NCBI GenBank assembly: GCA_902783825.1
Contig: CACZSJ010000016.1
Location: 1-11,685 of the forward strand
Reading direction: 5' to 3'
Source: Oscillospiraceae bacterium
GTDB lineage: Bacteria; Bacillota; Clostridia; Oscillospirales; Oscillospiraceae
DNA: 11,685 bases
Shown: piece by piece, positions 5,811 through 11,685 of the stretch
Layout: each line of letters opens with the position of its first letter
How positions within the stretch are numbered: position 1 is the first letter of the stretch
Translations under genes and position numbers: made by a program
The notes under the pieces: model-generated
Seen by the model: only the letters and a program-made list of their open reading frames with translations
What the model was told of the DNA's origin: nothing
Databases searched by the model: none

Positions 5811-6500
5811 ATGAGACTGTTGATTGCCGAAGACGAACGCGATCTCAACCGCATTCTCAACAAAAAACTGACCGAAGAAGGCTATAGTGTCGACAGCTGC
5901 TTCGATGGAGAAGAGGCGCTGTACTATCTGGCCGCGGCGGAGTACGACGTGGTCGTTCTGGATATTATGATGCCGAAAAAGGACGGCTTTTCCGTGCTTT
6001 CCCAGATGCGCGGCCAGAGCATCCGCACCCCGGTGTTGTTTCTGACCGCCAGAGATTCTATTCAAGACAGGGTCCGCGGTCTGGACATGGGTGCCAGCGA
6101 CTACCTGGTCAAGCCCTTTTCCATGGAAGAGCTGTTGGCACGCATCCGCGTTCTCACGCGGGAGAGCTTTCGCTCTGGGGACAGCAGCGTCTTAACTGTT
6201 GGGGATCTGCGTCTGGATCTGGCCTCCCATCGCGTGCAGCGCGGGGAACAGGAGATCACGCTTTCCGGTAAGGAATTTGCGCTGCTGGCTTATCTGATGC
6301 ACAACCGGAACCGGGTTCTCTCCCGGGAAAAGATTGAGGATCACGTATGGAACTTTGATTATGAAGGCGGCACCAACGTGGTGGACGTGTACATCAGCTA
6401 TCTGCGCAAAAAGATCGACGACGGCTTCGACCCCAAGCTGATTCATACCGTGCGCGGCGTGGGATATATGCTGAAATGGGAGGATCGGGATCCCGAATGA
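5811..6500 (+). CDS. OmpR/PhoB-family response regulator
   Basis: A 229-residue cytoplasmic transcription factor. The receiver domain (about 1-118) has the acidic pocket E7-D8, the phosphoacceptor D51 (VVVLDIMMPKKDGF), the switch T79 and the conserved K101 (YLVKPF). The C-terminal winged helix (about 128-225) shows the OmpR signature ALLAYLMHNRNRVLSREKI and ends VDVYISYLRKKID then HTVRGVGYML. All phosphorylation residues are present. The ATG at 5811 has GGAGG at 5800-5804; the open frame back to 5700 starts inside the promoter and is rejected. The gene overlaps the kinase gene by 4 bases, making a canonical pair. Its regulon is not known; its own promoter and the PepSY gene downstream are the obvious candidates. 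Confidence 0.95.
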   Translation: MRLLIAEDERDLNRILNKKLTEEGYSVDSCFDGEEALYYLAAAEYDVVVLDIMMPKKDGFSVLSQMRGQSIRTPVLFLTARDSIQDRVRGLDMGASDYLVKPFSMEELLARIRVLTRESFRSGDSSVLTVGDLRLDLASHRVQRGEQEITLSGKEFALLAYLMHNRNRVLSREKIEDHVWNFDYEGGTNVVDVYISYLRKKIDDGFDPKLIHTVRGVGYMLKWEDRDPE

Positions 6501-7891
6501 TGAAGAACAAAAGCATCCGTTTCAAAATGATCCTGTGGTTTTCCCTCATCCTGCTGCTGATGGTTGGCGTCACCTTTCTGGCCGTTCGTCTGGCCAGCGG
6601 CATGGTTCTCCGGGGAACCATTCGGGATTATTTGATCAGCACGGTGGAAGAGAACGTGGATAAAATCAAATATGTTCAGGAGCAAGGCGACCCAGGCGCC
6701 AACATTTACATTCAATACAAAGACGGCTTCCTGGAGATCGACATGGATTTTCTGGACGTGGTCAACGATGTACATACGGCGCTGTATGCCGCCGACGGAA
6801 CCATGCTCTACGGAGAGAATCCACTCTCCCGGCAAACGGTGGCCATCCCTTTTACCGAGTCCTACACCTGGCACATGGATGTGGAGAACACCCGCTATGA
6901 TCTCTACGATCGGAGGCTGAACATCCATCTGGAGGACGGCGAACTGCTCTGGATCCGCGGCATTGTACCGGAAACCAACAGCGCCGCTCAGCTTCGGGAC
7001 ATCACTCGCATGTCCCTGATCCTTTTGCCGATTCTGCTGGTGTTGGCCATGTTCTCCGGTTATTTGCTGGCCGATCGGCTGCTCTCCCCCATCCGCAAGA
7101 TCGAAAGTACGGCGGCGCGGATTTCCAAGGGCGACGATCTGAAGCAGCGGATCGATGTGGGAAACAGCAACGACGAGGTAGGCCGACTGGCTCAGGTTTT
7201 CAACCACATGCTGGATCGGCTCAGCCGCTCCTTCGAGGCGGAGCGGCAATTCACCTCCGACGCCTCCCACGAACTGCGTACGCCCACTTCCGTGATCCTC
7301 GCCCAATGCGAATACACCTTGGATCGGGCTCGCTCTGTAGAAGAGTACCAGGAGGCGCTGCAGGTCATTCATAAGCAGAGTCGGCGGATGCGCAGCCTCA
7401 TTGGCGACATGCTGGACTACACCCGCATGGATCAAAAATCCGAGCGCTATCCCATGGAGGACGTCGATCTGTCTCAGCTGGTTTGCGAAGCGACGGAACA
7501 GCTTCGGCTCATCGGCACAGGCAGCATCAGCCTCAGCGAACACATCGCTCCGGAGATCCATGTGCAGGGCAATCGGATGCTGCTGACCCGCCTTGTGCAG
7601 AACCTGCTCAGCAACGCCTGCCGCTACGGCAAAGAGAACGGCCATGTCCGCGTGGCGCTGTCCCGGGACGCGGAAAGCGTCCGTCTCTCCGTCCAGGACG
7701 ATGGCATCGGCATTGCCAAGGAGGAGCAGGAGCGGATCTTCGATCGCTTTTACCGAAGCGACGCCTCCCGCTCCATCCAGGGCACGGGCCTGGGCCTGTC
7801 CATGGTCAAAAAAATTGCCGAGCTGCACGGCGCCGAGGTTTTGCTGGAAAGCGAGCCGGACATGGGAAGCACCTTCCAAATCGTTTTTTAA
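6497..7891 (+). CDS. Membrane sensor histidine kinase
   Basis: A 464-residue kinase partner of the preceding regulator. Layout: membrane segment about 11-30, an extracytoplasmic region of about 140 residues rich in Asp and Glu with no recognised sensor family, membrane segment about 172-194, HAMP about 195-248, and dimerisation domain with the phosphoacceptor H258 in SHELRTP. The ATP-binding domain has the N box NLLSNACRYG (N369, N373), G1 DDGIGI from 401, F box RIFDRFYR and G2 GTGLGLS from 429, so it is complete. The start is the ATG at 6497, overlapping the regulator stop (ATGA); a second ATG at 6500 is possible, and a GGGAGG lies at 6478-6483, somewhat distant. The stimulus cannot be read from the sequence. 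Confidence 0.94.
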   Translation: MMKNKSIRFKMILWFSLILLLMVGVTFLAVRLASGMVLRGTIRDYLISTVEENVDKIKYVQEQGDPGANIYIQYKDGFLEIDMDFLDVVNDVHTALYAADGTMLYGENPLSRQTVAIPFTESYTWHMDVENTRYDLYDRRLNIHLEDGELLWIRGIVPETNSAAQLRDITRMSLILLPILLVLAMFSGYLLADRLLSPIRKIESTAARISKGDDLKQRIDVGNSNDEVGRLAQVFNHMLDRLSRSFEAERQFTSDASHELRTPTSVILAQCEYTLDRARSVEEYQEALQVIHKQSRRMRSLIGDMLDYTRMDQKSERYPMEDVDLSQLVCEATEQLRLIGTGSISLSEHIAPEIHVQGNRMLLTRLVQNLLSNACRYGKENGHVRVALSRDAESVRLSVQDDGIGIAKEEQERIFDRFYRSDASRSIQGTGLGLSMVKKIAELHGAEVLLESEPDMGSTFQIVF

Positions 7892-7904
7892 ACATTTTCC
7901 CTCC

Positions 7905-7933
7905 TTCTCATGATCGCTTAATGTTTCTATGAT
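7905..7933 (+). promoter_or_regulatory. Possible promoter of the PepSY-protein gene
   Basis: TTCTCA (7905-7910, 4 of 6) and TATGAT (7928-7933, 5 of 6) are 17 bases apart in the 93-base gap after the kinase gene. There is no terminator in the gap, so read-through from the two-component operon is also likely. A small GAGGGG/CCCCTC hairpin (7952-7967) lies just before the ribosome site. Confidence 0.4.
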
Positions 7934-7984
7934 ACGATCCTATCAAGATCAGAGGGGACTCCCCCTCAACAGGAGGTATGTAAT

Positions 7985-9328
7985 ATGAAAAAAGCCATCA
8001 TCGCGTCTGTCATTCTGGTTGGCCTGCTTTCCCTGAACGGCGGCGTGGCATACGCTGCGGGGCAGGTTGCCAAACGAAACGCCATCAGCGAAGAAACCGC
8101 TTGCAATTTTGCTTACGTGGACGCTGGGATTTCTCCGGAAGAGGCCAACGTCGTCAAGACAGAGTTTGATTTCGAGAAAGGCAAGTTTGTGTATGAAATC
8201 GAATTCGTGGCAAACGGCGTGGAATACGAGTACACCGTGGATTCCTCCAACGGAAAGATCATCAAGCGGGCCAGCGAGCGCAGCAGCGGTGTGCAGAGCC
8301 AGGCTCCGCTCTCTCCCACCGAAGGCGAGCAGGCCATAACCGCGCCCCAGGCGCAGGCCGGCATCGGTCTGGATCGAGCCAAAGAGATCGCCCTGGAAAT
8401 GGCCGGGCTGTCCAGTCGGAACGACGTGGTCTTCCATAAGGAGATTCAGGAGCGGGAAAATGGCCGTTTGGTTTACAGCCTGAGCTTCCACGTGCCCGGC
8501 GAGGCGACGTATGAGTATGAATTGGACGCGGAAAGCGGCACCATCCTGGAAGAGAGCTTTGCATCCCTGCAGGACCGCGTCACTCCGCCTCCTTCCGCCG
8601 TGACTTCCGGCCAGACGCAGCAGCAGGCGCCCCTCGCCGCCCAGACCAGCATCGGCATCGACCAGGCCAAGCAGATCGTACTGGCCAAAATCGGCCTGTC
8701 CGCCGATCAGGTGGTGTTCAGCAAGGCCAAGCTGGAACGGGACAATGGCAGGCACGTCTATGATATTGAGTTCTACGTAGTCGGAGAAGCCGAATACGAA
8801 TTTGAACTGGACGCGGAAACCGGAACCATTCTGGACACTGGCTACGAGAAATGGGAATCTGCGCCCGCCGCTGAACAGGCTCAGCCCCAGGCCACCGCCA
8901 AGCCTGCCGCACCGGCTCAGCCCCAGGCCACCGCCAAGCCTGCCGCACCGGCTCAGCCCAAACCCACTGCCCAGCCTGCAAATCCCGCGCCCGCGGCACC
9001 GTCGAATTCTTCCGGTAAGGCCATCACCCCGGAGCAGTCTCAGGCCGTCGCCATGCAGGAAACGGGCGTCTCCGCCAAGGATACCACAGGCCACAAGACC
9101 GAATTGGATCATGAGAACGGTCGGCCGGTTTACGAGGTGGAATACACCGCGAACGGCATCGAATATGAAGTAGACGTGGACGCCAACACCGGATCCGTTG
9201 TAAAGGTAGAAGCCGAGCCCCAGGATGACGACGACCACGACGACCACGACGACCGCGACGACGACTACGATGACCGCGACGACGACTACGATGACGATGA
9301 CGACGAGGATGATGACGATGACGATTGA
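7985..9328 (+). CDS. Secreted protein with four PepSY-like repeats and a poly-aspartate tail
   Basis: A 447-residue exported protein of unknown function. A signal peptide covers residues 1 to about 25 (MKKAI, hydrophobic core, cleavage likely after AYA); I see no lipobox or later membrane anchor. Four PepSY-like repeats follow, near 33-95, 127-190, 223-286 and 346-410. Each has a leading helix (such as IGLDRAKEIALEMAGL), a strand pair around ENGRLVY, and the ending YEYELDAESGTIL. PepSY domains occur as inhibitory propeptides of M4 peptidases and in many cell-surface proteins; no peptidase accompanies this one. A Pro/Ala/Gln/Lys linker (about 293-340) includes AQPQATAKPAAP twice. Residues 414-447 form a tail of 27 Asp among 34, with His, Arg, Tyr and Glu, suited to binding calcium or other cations or basic surfaces (inference). 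Start: ATG at 7985 with AGGAGG at 7971-7976. It lies 93 bases after the kinase gene and may be a target of that system. Confidence 0.9.
   Translation: MKKAIIASVILVGLLSLNGGVAYAAGQVAKRNAISEETACNFAYVDAGISPEEANVVKTEFDFEKGKFVYEIEFVANGVEYEYTVDSSNGKIIKRASERSSGVQSQAPLSPTEGEQAITAPQAQAGIGLDRAKEIALEMAGLSSRNDVVFHKEIQERENGRLVYSLSFHVPGEATYEYELDAESGTILEESFASLQDRVTPPPSAVTSGQTQQQAPLAAQTSIGIDQAKQIVLAKIGLSADQVVFSKAKLERDNGRHVYDIEFYVVGEAEYEFELDAETGTILDTGYEKWESAPAAEQAQPQATAKPAAPAQPQATAKPAAPAQPKPTAQPANPAPAAPSNSSGKAITPEQSQAVAMQETGVSAKDTTGHKTELDHENGRPVYEVEYTANGIEYEVDVDANTGSVVKVEAEPQDDDDHDDHDDRDDDYDDRDDDYDDDDDEDDDDDD
8879..8950 (+). repeat. Two perfect 36-base direct repeats in the linker of the PepSY protein
   Basis: Copies at 8879-8914 and 8915-8950 are identical and encode AQPQATAKPAAP twice. 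A degraded third copy starts at 8951 (AQPKPTAQPA). Identical codons point to a recent tandem duplication, so the linker length may vary between strains. Confidence 0.93.
9251..9292 (+). repeat. Two perfect 21-base tandem repeats in the acidic tail
   Basis: Copies at 9251-9271 and 9272-9292 are identical and encode DRDDDYD twice, within a wider GAC/GAT-rich tract (9224-9325). Such a tract is prone to slippage in frame, giving tails of different length. Confidence 0.93.
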
Positions 9329-9357
9329 GCCGCATCACCGTATATTCAACAAAACAA

Positions 9358-9390
9358 AAAGCGTCTGGCCCGCATTGGGTCAGACGCTTT
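9358..9390. terminator. Bidirectional terminator between the PepSY-protein gene and argS
   Basis: A 14-bp stem with one G-U pair (9358-9371 with 9377-9390) and loop GCATT. On the minus strand the hairpin is followed by a long T-rich run (complement of AACAAAACAAAAA), so it is especially strong for argS. On the plus strand the tail is TTTCTCGTTCT. Confidence 0.88.
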
Positions 9391-9410
9391 CTCGTTCTCT
9401 ATGCTTTTGC

Positions 9411-11150
9411 CTACATTTTCTCCGGTGCGGAAACGCCGATCATGCCCAAGGACAGGGCGATCACCCGACGCACGCAGTCTGCCAGCAGCAGCCGCGCCTT
9501 CAGCAGCTCCTCCTCCGCGCCCTTTATACGGCAGGCGGTGTAGAAGCGGTGGAAGCGGGCAGCCAGCTCCGTCACGTACTTATTGATGCGGCTGGGATCA
9601 TAGTCCCGGGCGGCCAGCCGAATCTCCTCCGGCAACGCCGCCAGCTGCCGCAGCAGCTCTTTCTCTGTCTCATGCTGCAGCAGGCTCATCTCCGCCGTTT
9701 CCGGCACACCATGGCCTTCCGCCGCCAGCGTTGACAGCAGCGTGCAGATGCGGGCATGGGCATACTGGACATAGTAGACCGGATTCTCGCTGTCCTGGCG
9801 CACAGCCAGCTCCAAGTCAAACTCCACCGGGCTCTCCGGCCGGGAGTTGAAGAAGTACCGAGCCGCGTCCACGGGGATCTCATCCAGAAGATCTGTCAGA
9901 GAGATGGCCTTGCCGGTACGCTTGGACATGCGCACCACTTCCCCGCCCCGGGTCAGCTTCACCAGCTGCATCAGCACCACGTCCAGCCGATGCTCTCCGT
10001 CCAAGCCCAGCGCGTCCATGGCGGCTTTCAGCCGGGCCACGTGGCCGTGATGGTCCGCGCCCCAGATATTGATGGCCTTGTCAAAGCCCCGCTGCTCCAG
10101 CTTGTTGCGATGATACGCAATATCCGCGGCAAAGTAGGTGTAAAAGCCGTTGGCCCGGCGCAGCACATCGTCCTTCAAGGCCAGTTTTTCAATGTCCTCC
10201 TGGCTCTTTCCGGCAGCACGCAGTCTGTCCGCCAGCAGACGGGAGGTGGCCAGCCACAAGGCCCCGTCTTTTTCGTAGGTATAGCCCCGCCGGCTCAGCT
10301 TTTCCACAGATTCCGCCACATAGCCGCTCTCGTGGAGACTGGATTCGTAGAACCACTGGTCGTATTCGATGCCGTAACGACGCAGATCCTCCTGCATCCG
10401 GGGCAGATTCCGCTCCAGCCCAAAGCGAGCCATCTTCTGGTGGCGCTCCGCCGTATCCATCTCCAGACAGCTCTCGCCGTACTGATCCCGGAATTGGGCG
10501 GCCAGCTCCCGGATATCGTCTCCGTGATAGCCGTCTTCCGGAAAGGCCACCTGCTCCTCCCCCAGAATCAGCTGCTGATACCGGGCGTCAATGGAAGAGG
10601 CAAATTTCTCGATCTGGTTGCCGGCGTCGTTGACGTAGAATTCCCGCCAGACCTGATAGCCTGCCCGATCCAGCACACTTGCCAGCGCATCGCCCAGAAC
10701 ACCGCCTCGGGCGTTGCCCATGTGCATGGGTCCCGTAGGATTGGCAGACACAAATTCCACCATAACCCGTCGACCCCGCCCCTCGTCGCAGCGGCCATAG
10801 TCGGCTCCTTCGGACTGGATAGCGGCGATCACGTCCCCATACCACTTGTCCGACAGGCGGAAGTTGATGAAGCCGGGCCCCGCCACCTCAACAGCGCGAA
10901 ACCAAGTTCCCTCCAGCCGGGCGTTCTCCGCCAGAATCTCCGCGATTTTCCGGGGCGCCATGCGCAGCGCCCGCGCGCCGGCCATGGCATGATTGGCGGC
11001 GAAATCGCCATTTGCGCTGTCCTTGGGGATTTCCACGCTTCCATTGAGCTCCGCCCCGGCGGGAAGCTCTCCCTTCTCCGCCGCCTGCTCGTAGGCGGCC
11101 TGCAGGATTTCACTGACGCGCTCCTTGGCGTCCTGGATCAAATTAGCCAT
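9411..11150 (-). CDS. argS: Arginyl-tRNA synthetase
   Basis: A 579-residue class I aminoacyl-tRNA synthetase that charges tRNA-Arg with arginine using ATP, in the cytoplasm. Order of domains: N-terminal Add-1 domain (about 1-90), Rossmann catalytic domain with FVSANPTGPMHMGNARGG (HIGH-type motif HMGN at 143-146), the KMSKS-type loop MSKRTGK at 408-414, and a DALR anticodon-binding domain (about 463-579) opening VQYAHARIC and ending GVSAPEKM. Start: the ATG at 11148-11150 with GAGGAA 8 bases upstream; a GTG 6 bases earlier sits too close to that site. The start overlaps the stop of the preceding DUF1934 gene by 8 bases. Length and all catalytic motifs are normal. Confidence 0.97.
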   Translation of the reverse strand: MANLIQDAKERVSEILQAAYEQAAEKGELPAGAELNGSVEIPKDSANGDFAANHAMAGARALRMAPRKIAEILAENARLEGTWFRAVEVAGPGFINFRLSDKWYGDVIAAIQSEGADYGRCDEGRGRRVMVEFVSANPTGPMHMGNARGGVLGDALASVLDRAGYQVWREFYVNDAGNQIEKFASSIDARYQQLILGEEQVAFPEDGYHGDDIRELAAQFRDQYGESCLEMDTAERHQKMARFGLERNLPRMQEDLRRYGIEYDQWFYESSLHESGYVAESVEKLSRRGYTYEKDGALWLATSRLLADRLRAAGKSQEDIEKLALKDDVLRRANGFYTYFAADIAYHRNKLEQRGFDKAINIWGADHHGHVARLKAAMDALGLDGEHRLDVVLMQLVKLTRGGEVVRMSKRTGKAISLTDLLDEIPVDAARYFFNSRPESPVEFDLELAVRQDSENPVYYVQYAHARICTLLSTLAAEGHGVPETAEMSLLQHETEKELLRQLAALPEEIRLAARDYDPSRINKYVTELAARFHRFYTACRIKGAEEELLKARLLLADCVRRVIALSLGMIGVSAPEKM

Positions 11151-11589
11151 TTGCACTTCCTCGATTCTCTGTCTGCTTCACCGTGATTTGAAAGCGGTTG
11201 TGCGTCACCACGGCGTGTTCCATATTCATCACATAGTCGATCTCTACCCGGCCGCCGTTTTCGTCCAGTTTTTTCCGGATCTTCCGGGTGTCGATCCCCA
11301 TGGTGGCCTGTCCATAAGGCGTCTCATACAGGAAGGAATTCTTGTTCCCCTCCTTGAAAACCATTCGGCTGGTGATCAGCCCGTCCCGGTCAACCACGAT
11401 CTGATCCGGCATGACGATCATGCTGGTGCGTGTCCCCTCCAGTCCGGTGACCTCGCTCTCTTCATAGCTCAGGCAGCCTATTCCGTCCTCGAAACAGTAA
11501 TAGCCGGCGGTGGTAAATTCCAACCGGTCCTCGTCCGCCTGCTGGTAACCGTGTATGCTGTTTATGGATATCCAAACGTCTTTGAGCAT
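11143..11589 (-). CDS. DUF1934 (YwiB-like) protein
   Basis: A 148-residue small protein of the DUF1934 family, predicted beta-barrel fold resembling calycins, function unknown. Its sequence is strand-rich: MLKDVWISINS at the start, FTTAGYYCFEDGIGCLSYEESEVTG near 25-49, and GQATMGIDTRKI then VEIDYVMNMEHAVVTHNRFQITVK toward the end, the last resembling the closing strands of the family. No signal peptide or membrane segment is seen. Bacillus ywiB also lies directly upstream of argS, and the 8-base overlap here points to coupled expression. Start: ATG at 11587-11589, one base after the upstream stop codon, with GGAGG in the end of that gene. Confidence 0.85.
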   Translation of the reverse strand: MLKDVWISINSIHGYQQADEDRLEFTTAGYYCFEDGIGCLSYEESEVTGLEGTRTSMIVMPDQIVVDRDGLITSRMVFKEGNKNSFLYETPYGQATMGIDTRKIRKKLDENGGRVEIDYVMNMEHAVVTHNRFQITVKQTENRGSANG

Positions 11590-11590
11590 T

Positions 11591-11685
11591 TTATTCTTCT
11601 TCCTCCATCACGGGAATCTCCGTCACCGGTCCCTGCAGCGGCCTCCCCAGAAACAGGGATGCTGCCCGGGAAAATTCCGCGCCGC
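11591..11685 (-). CDS. C-terminal end of an upstream gene, possibly glutamate racemase
   Basis: Only the last 30 residues lie inside the window, reading GAEFSRAASLFLGRPLQGPV then TEIPVMEEEE and a TAA stop. The pattern of a short helix ending in FLGRPL before the terminus resembles the end of glutamate racemases (MurI/RacE), which make D-glutamate for peptidoglycan, but 30 residues are too few to be sure. The stop is one base before the DUF1934 start codon, so the gene belongs to the same operon. The real reading frame is supported by this spacing and by the absence of stops. Confidence 0.5.
   Translation of the reverse strand, partial: GAEFSRAASLFLGRPLQGPVTEIPVMEEEE

Noticed and set aside
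6443..7879. 478-codon open frame on the minus strand opposite the histidine kinase gene
   Set aside because: Antisense to an intact kinase with all boxes; the translation has no recognisable domain and no proper ribosome site.
7890..7926. AAACATT...AATGTTT inverted repeat after the kinase gene considered as terminator or operator
   Set aside because: Arms are only 7 bases with a 23-base loop, AT-rich, and without a T run; chance is likely in this AT-rich gap.
7949..9247. 432-codon open frame on the minus strand opposite the PepSY gene, Gly/Leu-rich
   Set aside because: The glycine-rich repeats merely mirror the Pro/Ala/Asp repeats of the real gene; the sense protein has a signal peptide, ribosome site and domains.
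9224..9325. GAC/GAT-rich tract considered as a non-coding microsatellite or assembly artefact
   Set aside because: It keeps the reading frame, uses mixed GAC and GAT codons plus His, Tyr, Arg and Glu codons, and ends in a stop followed by a proper terminator.
9756..11186. 476-codon open frame on the plus strand opposite argS
   Set aside because: It is fully antisense to a strongly conserved argS gene; its translation shows no family motif and is a by-product of GC-rich codon use.

Overview
The window reads as ordinary chromosomal DNA from a GC-rich, spore-forming, anaerobic member of the Firmicutes (class Clostridia). Three genes point there: the spore-maturation pair spmA-spmB, a 56-residue clostridial 2[4Fe-4S] ferredoxin, and an AbrB/SpoVT-type transition-state regulator with an added pair of CxxC motifs. 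Intergenic regions are AT-rich against GC-rich genes, with Bacillus-like ribosome binding sites and sigma-A-like promoters. I cannot name a genus from sequence alone. I see no tRNA, rRNA, CRISPR array, insertion sequence or prophage.

Layout from left to right. (1) 1-830, minus: N-terminal part of a ClpC-type AAA+ unfoldase, cut by the window edge. It diverges from (2) the ferredoxin gene (1028-1198, plus), which has its own promoter and terminator. (3) A TrmN6/YabB-like tRNA adenine-N6 methyltransferase (1265-1984, plus) converges through a shared hairpin with (4) abrB (2065-2307, minus). (5) spmA (TTG start, 2475) and spmB (4-base overlap) follow on the plus strand. They end at a bidirectional terminator facing (6) a minus-strand operon of a YtrA-type GntR repressor, an ABC ATPase and an ABC-2-like permease (5494 down to 3614), whose genes overlap. 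A 13-bp inverted repeat sits on its promoter. (7) A divergent plus-strand OmpR-type response regulator and histidine kinase pair (5811-7891) is followed by (8) a secreted protein with four PepSY-like repeats and a poly-aspartate tail (7985-9328). (9) A terminator separates this from the minus-strand operon argS - DUF1934 (YwiB-like) - end of a probable glutamate racemase (11685 down to 9411).

Working picture. The GntR/ABC operon is probably self-repressed and induced by an envelope or antimicrobial signal. The two-component system may sense an extracytoplasmic signal and could control itself, through TTTAAT direct repeats on its promoter, and the PepSY protein behind it. That second link rests only on gene order. 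The argS group is housekeeping with conserved order. Nearly every convergent gene pair is separated by a strong bidirectional hairpin.

The least ordinary object is the 447-residue four-PepSY protein with its 34-residue acidic tail. Its function is not known from the sequence. The rest of the window belongs to described families.
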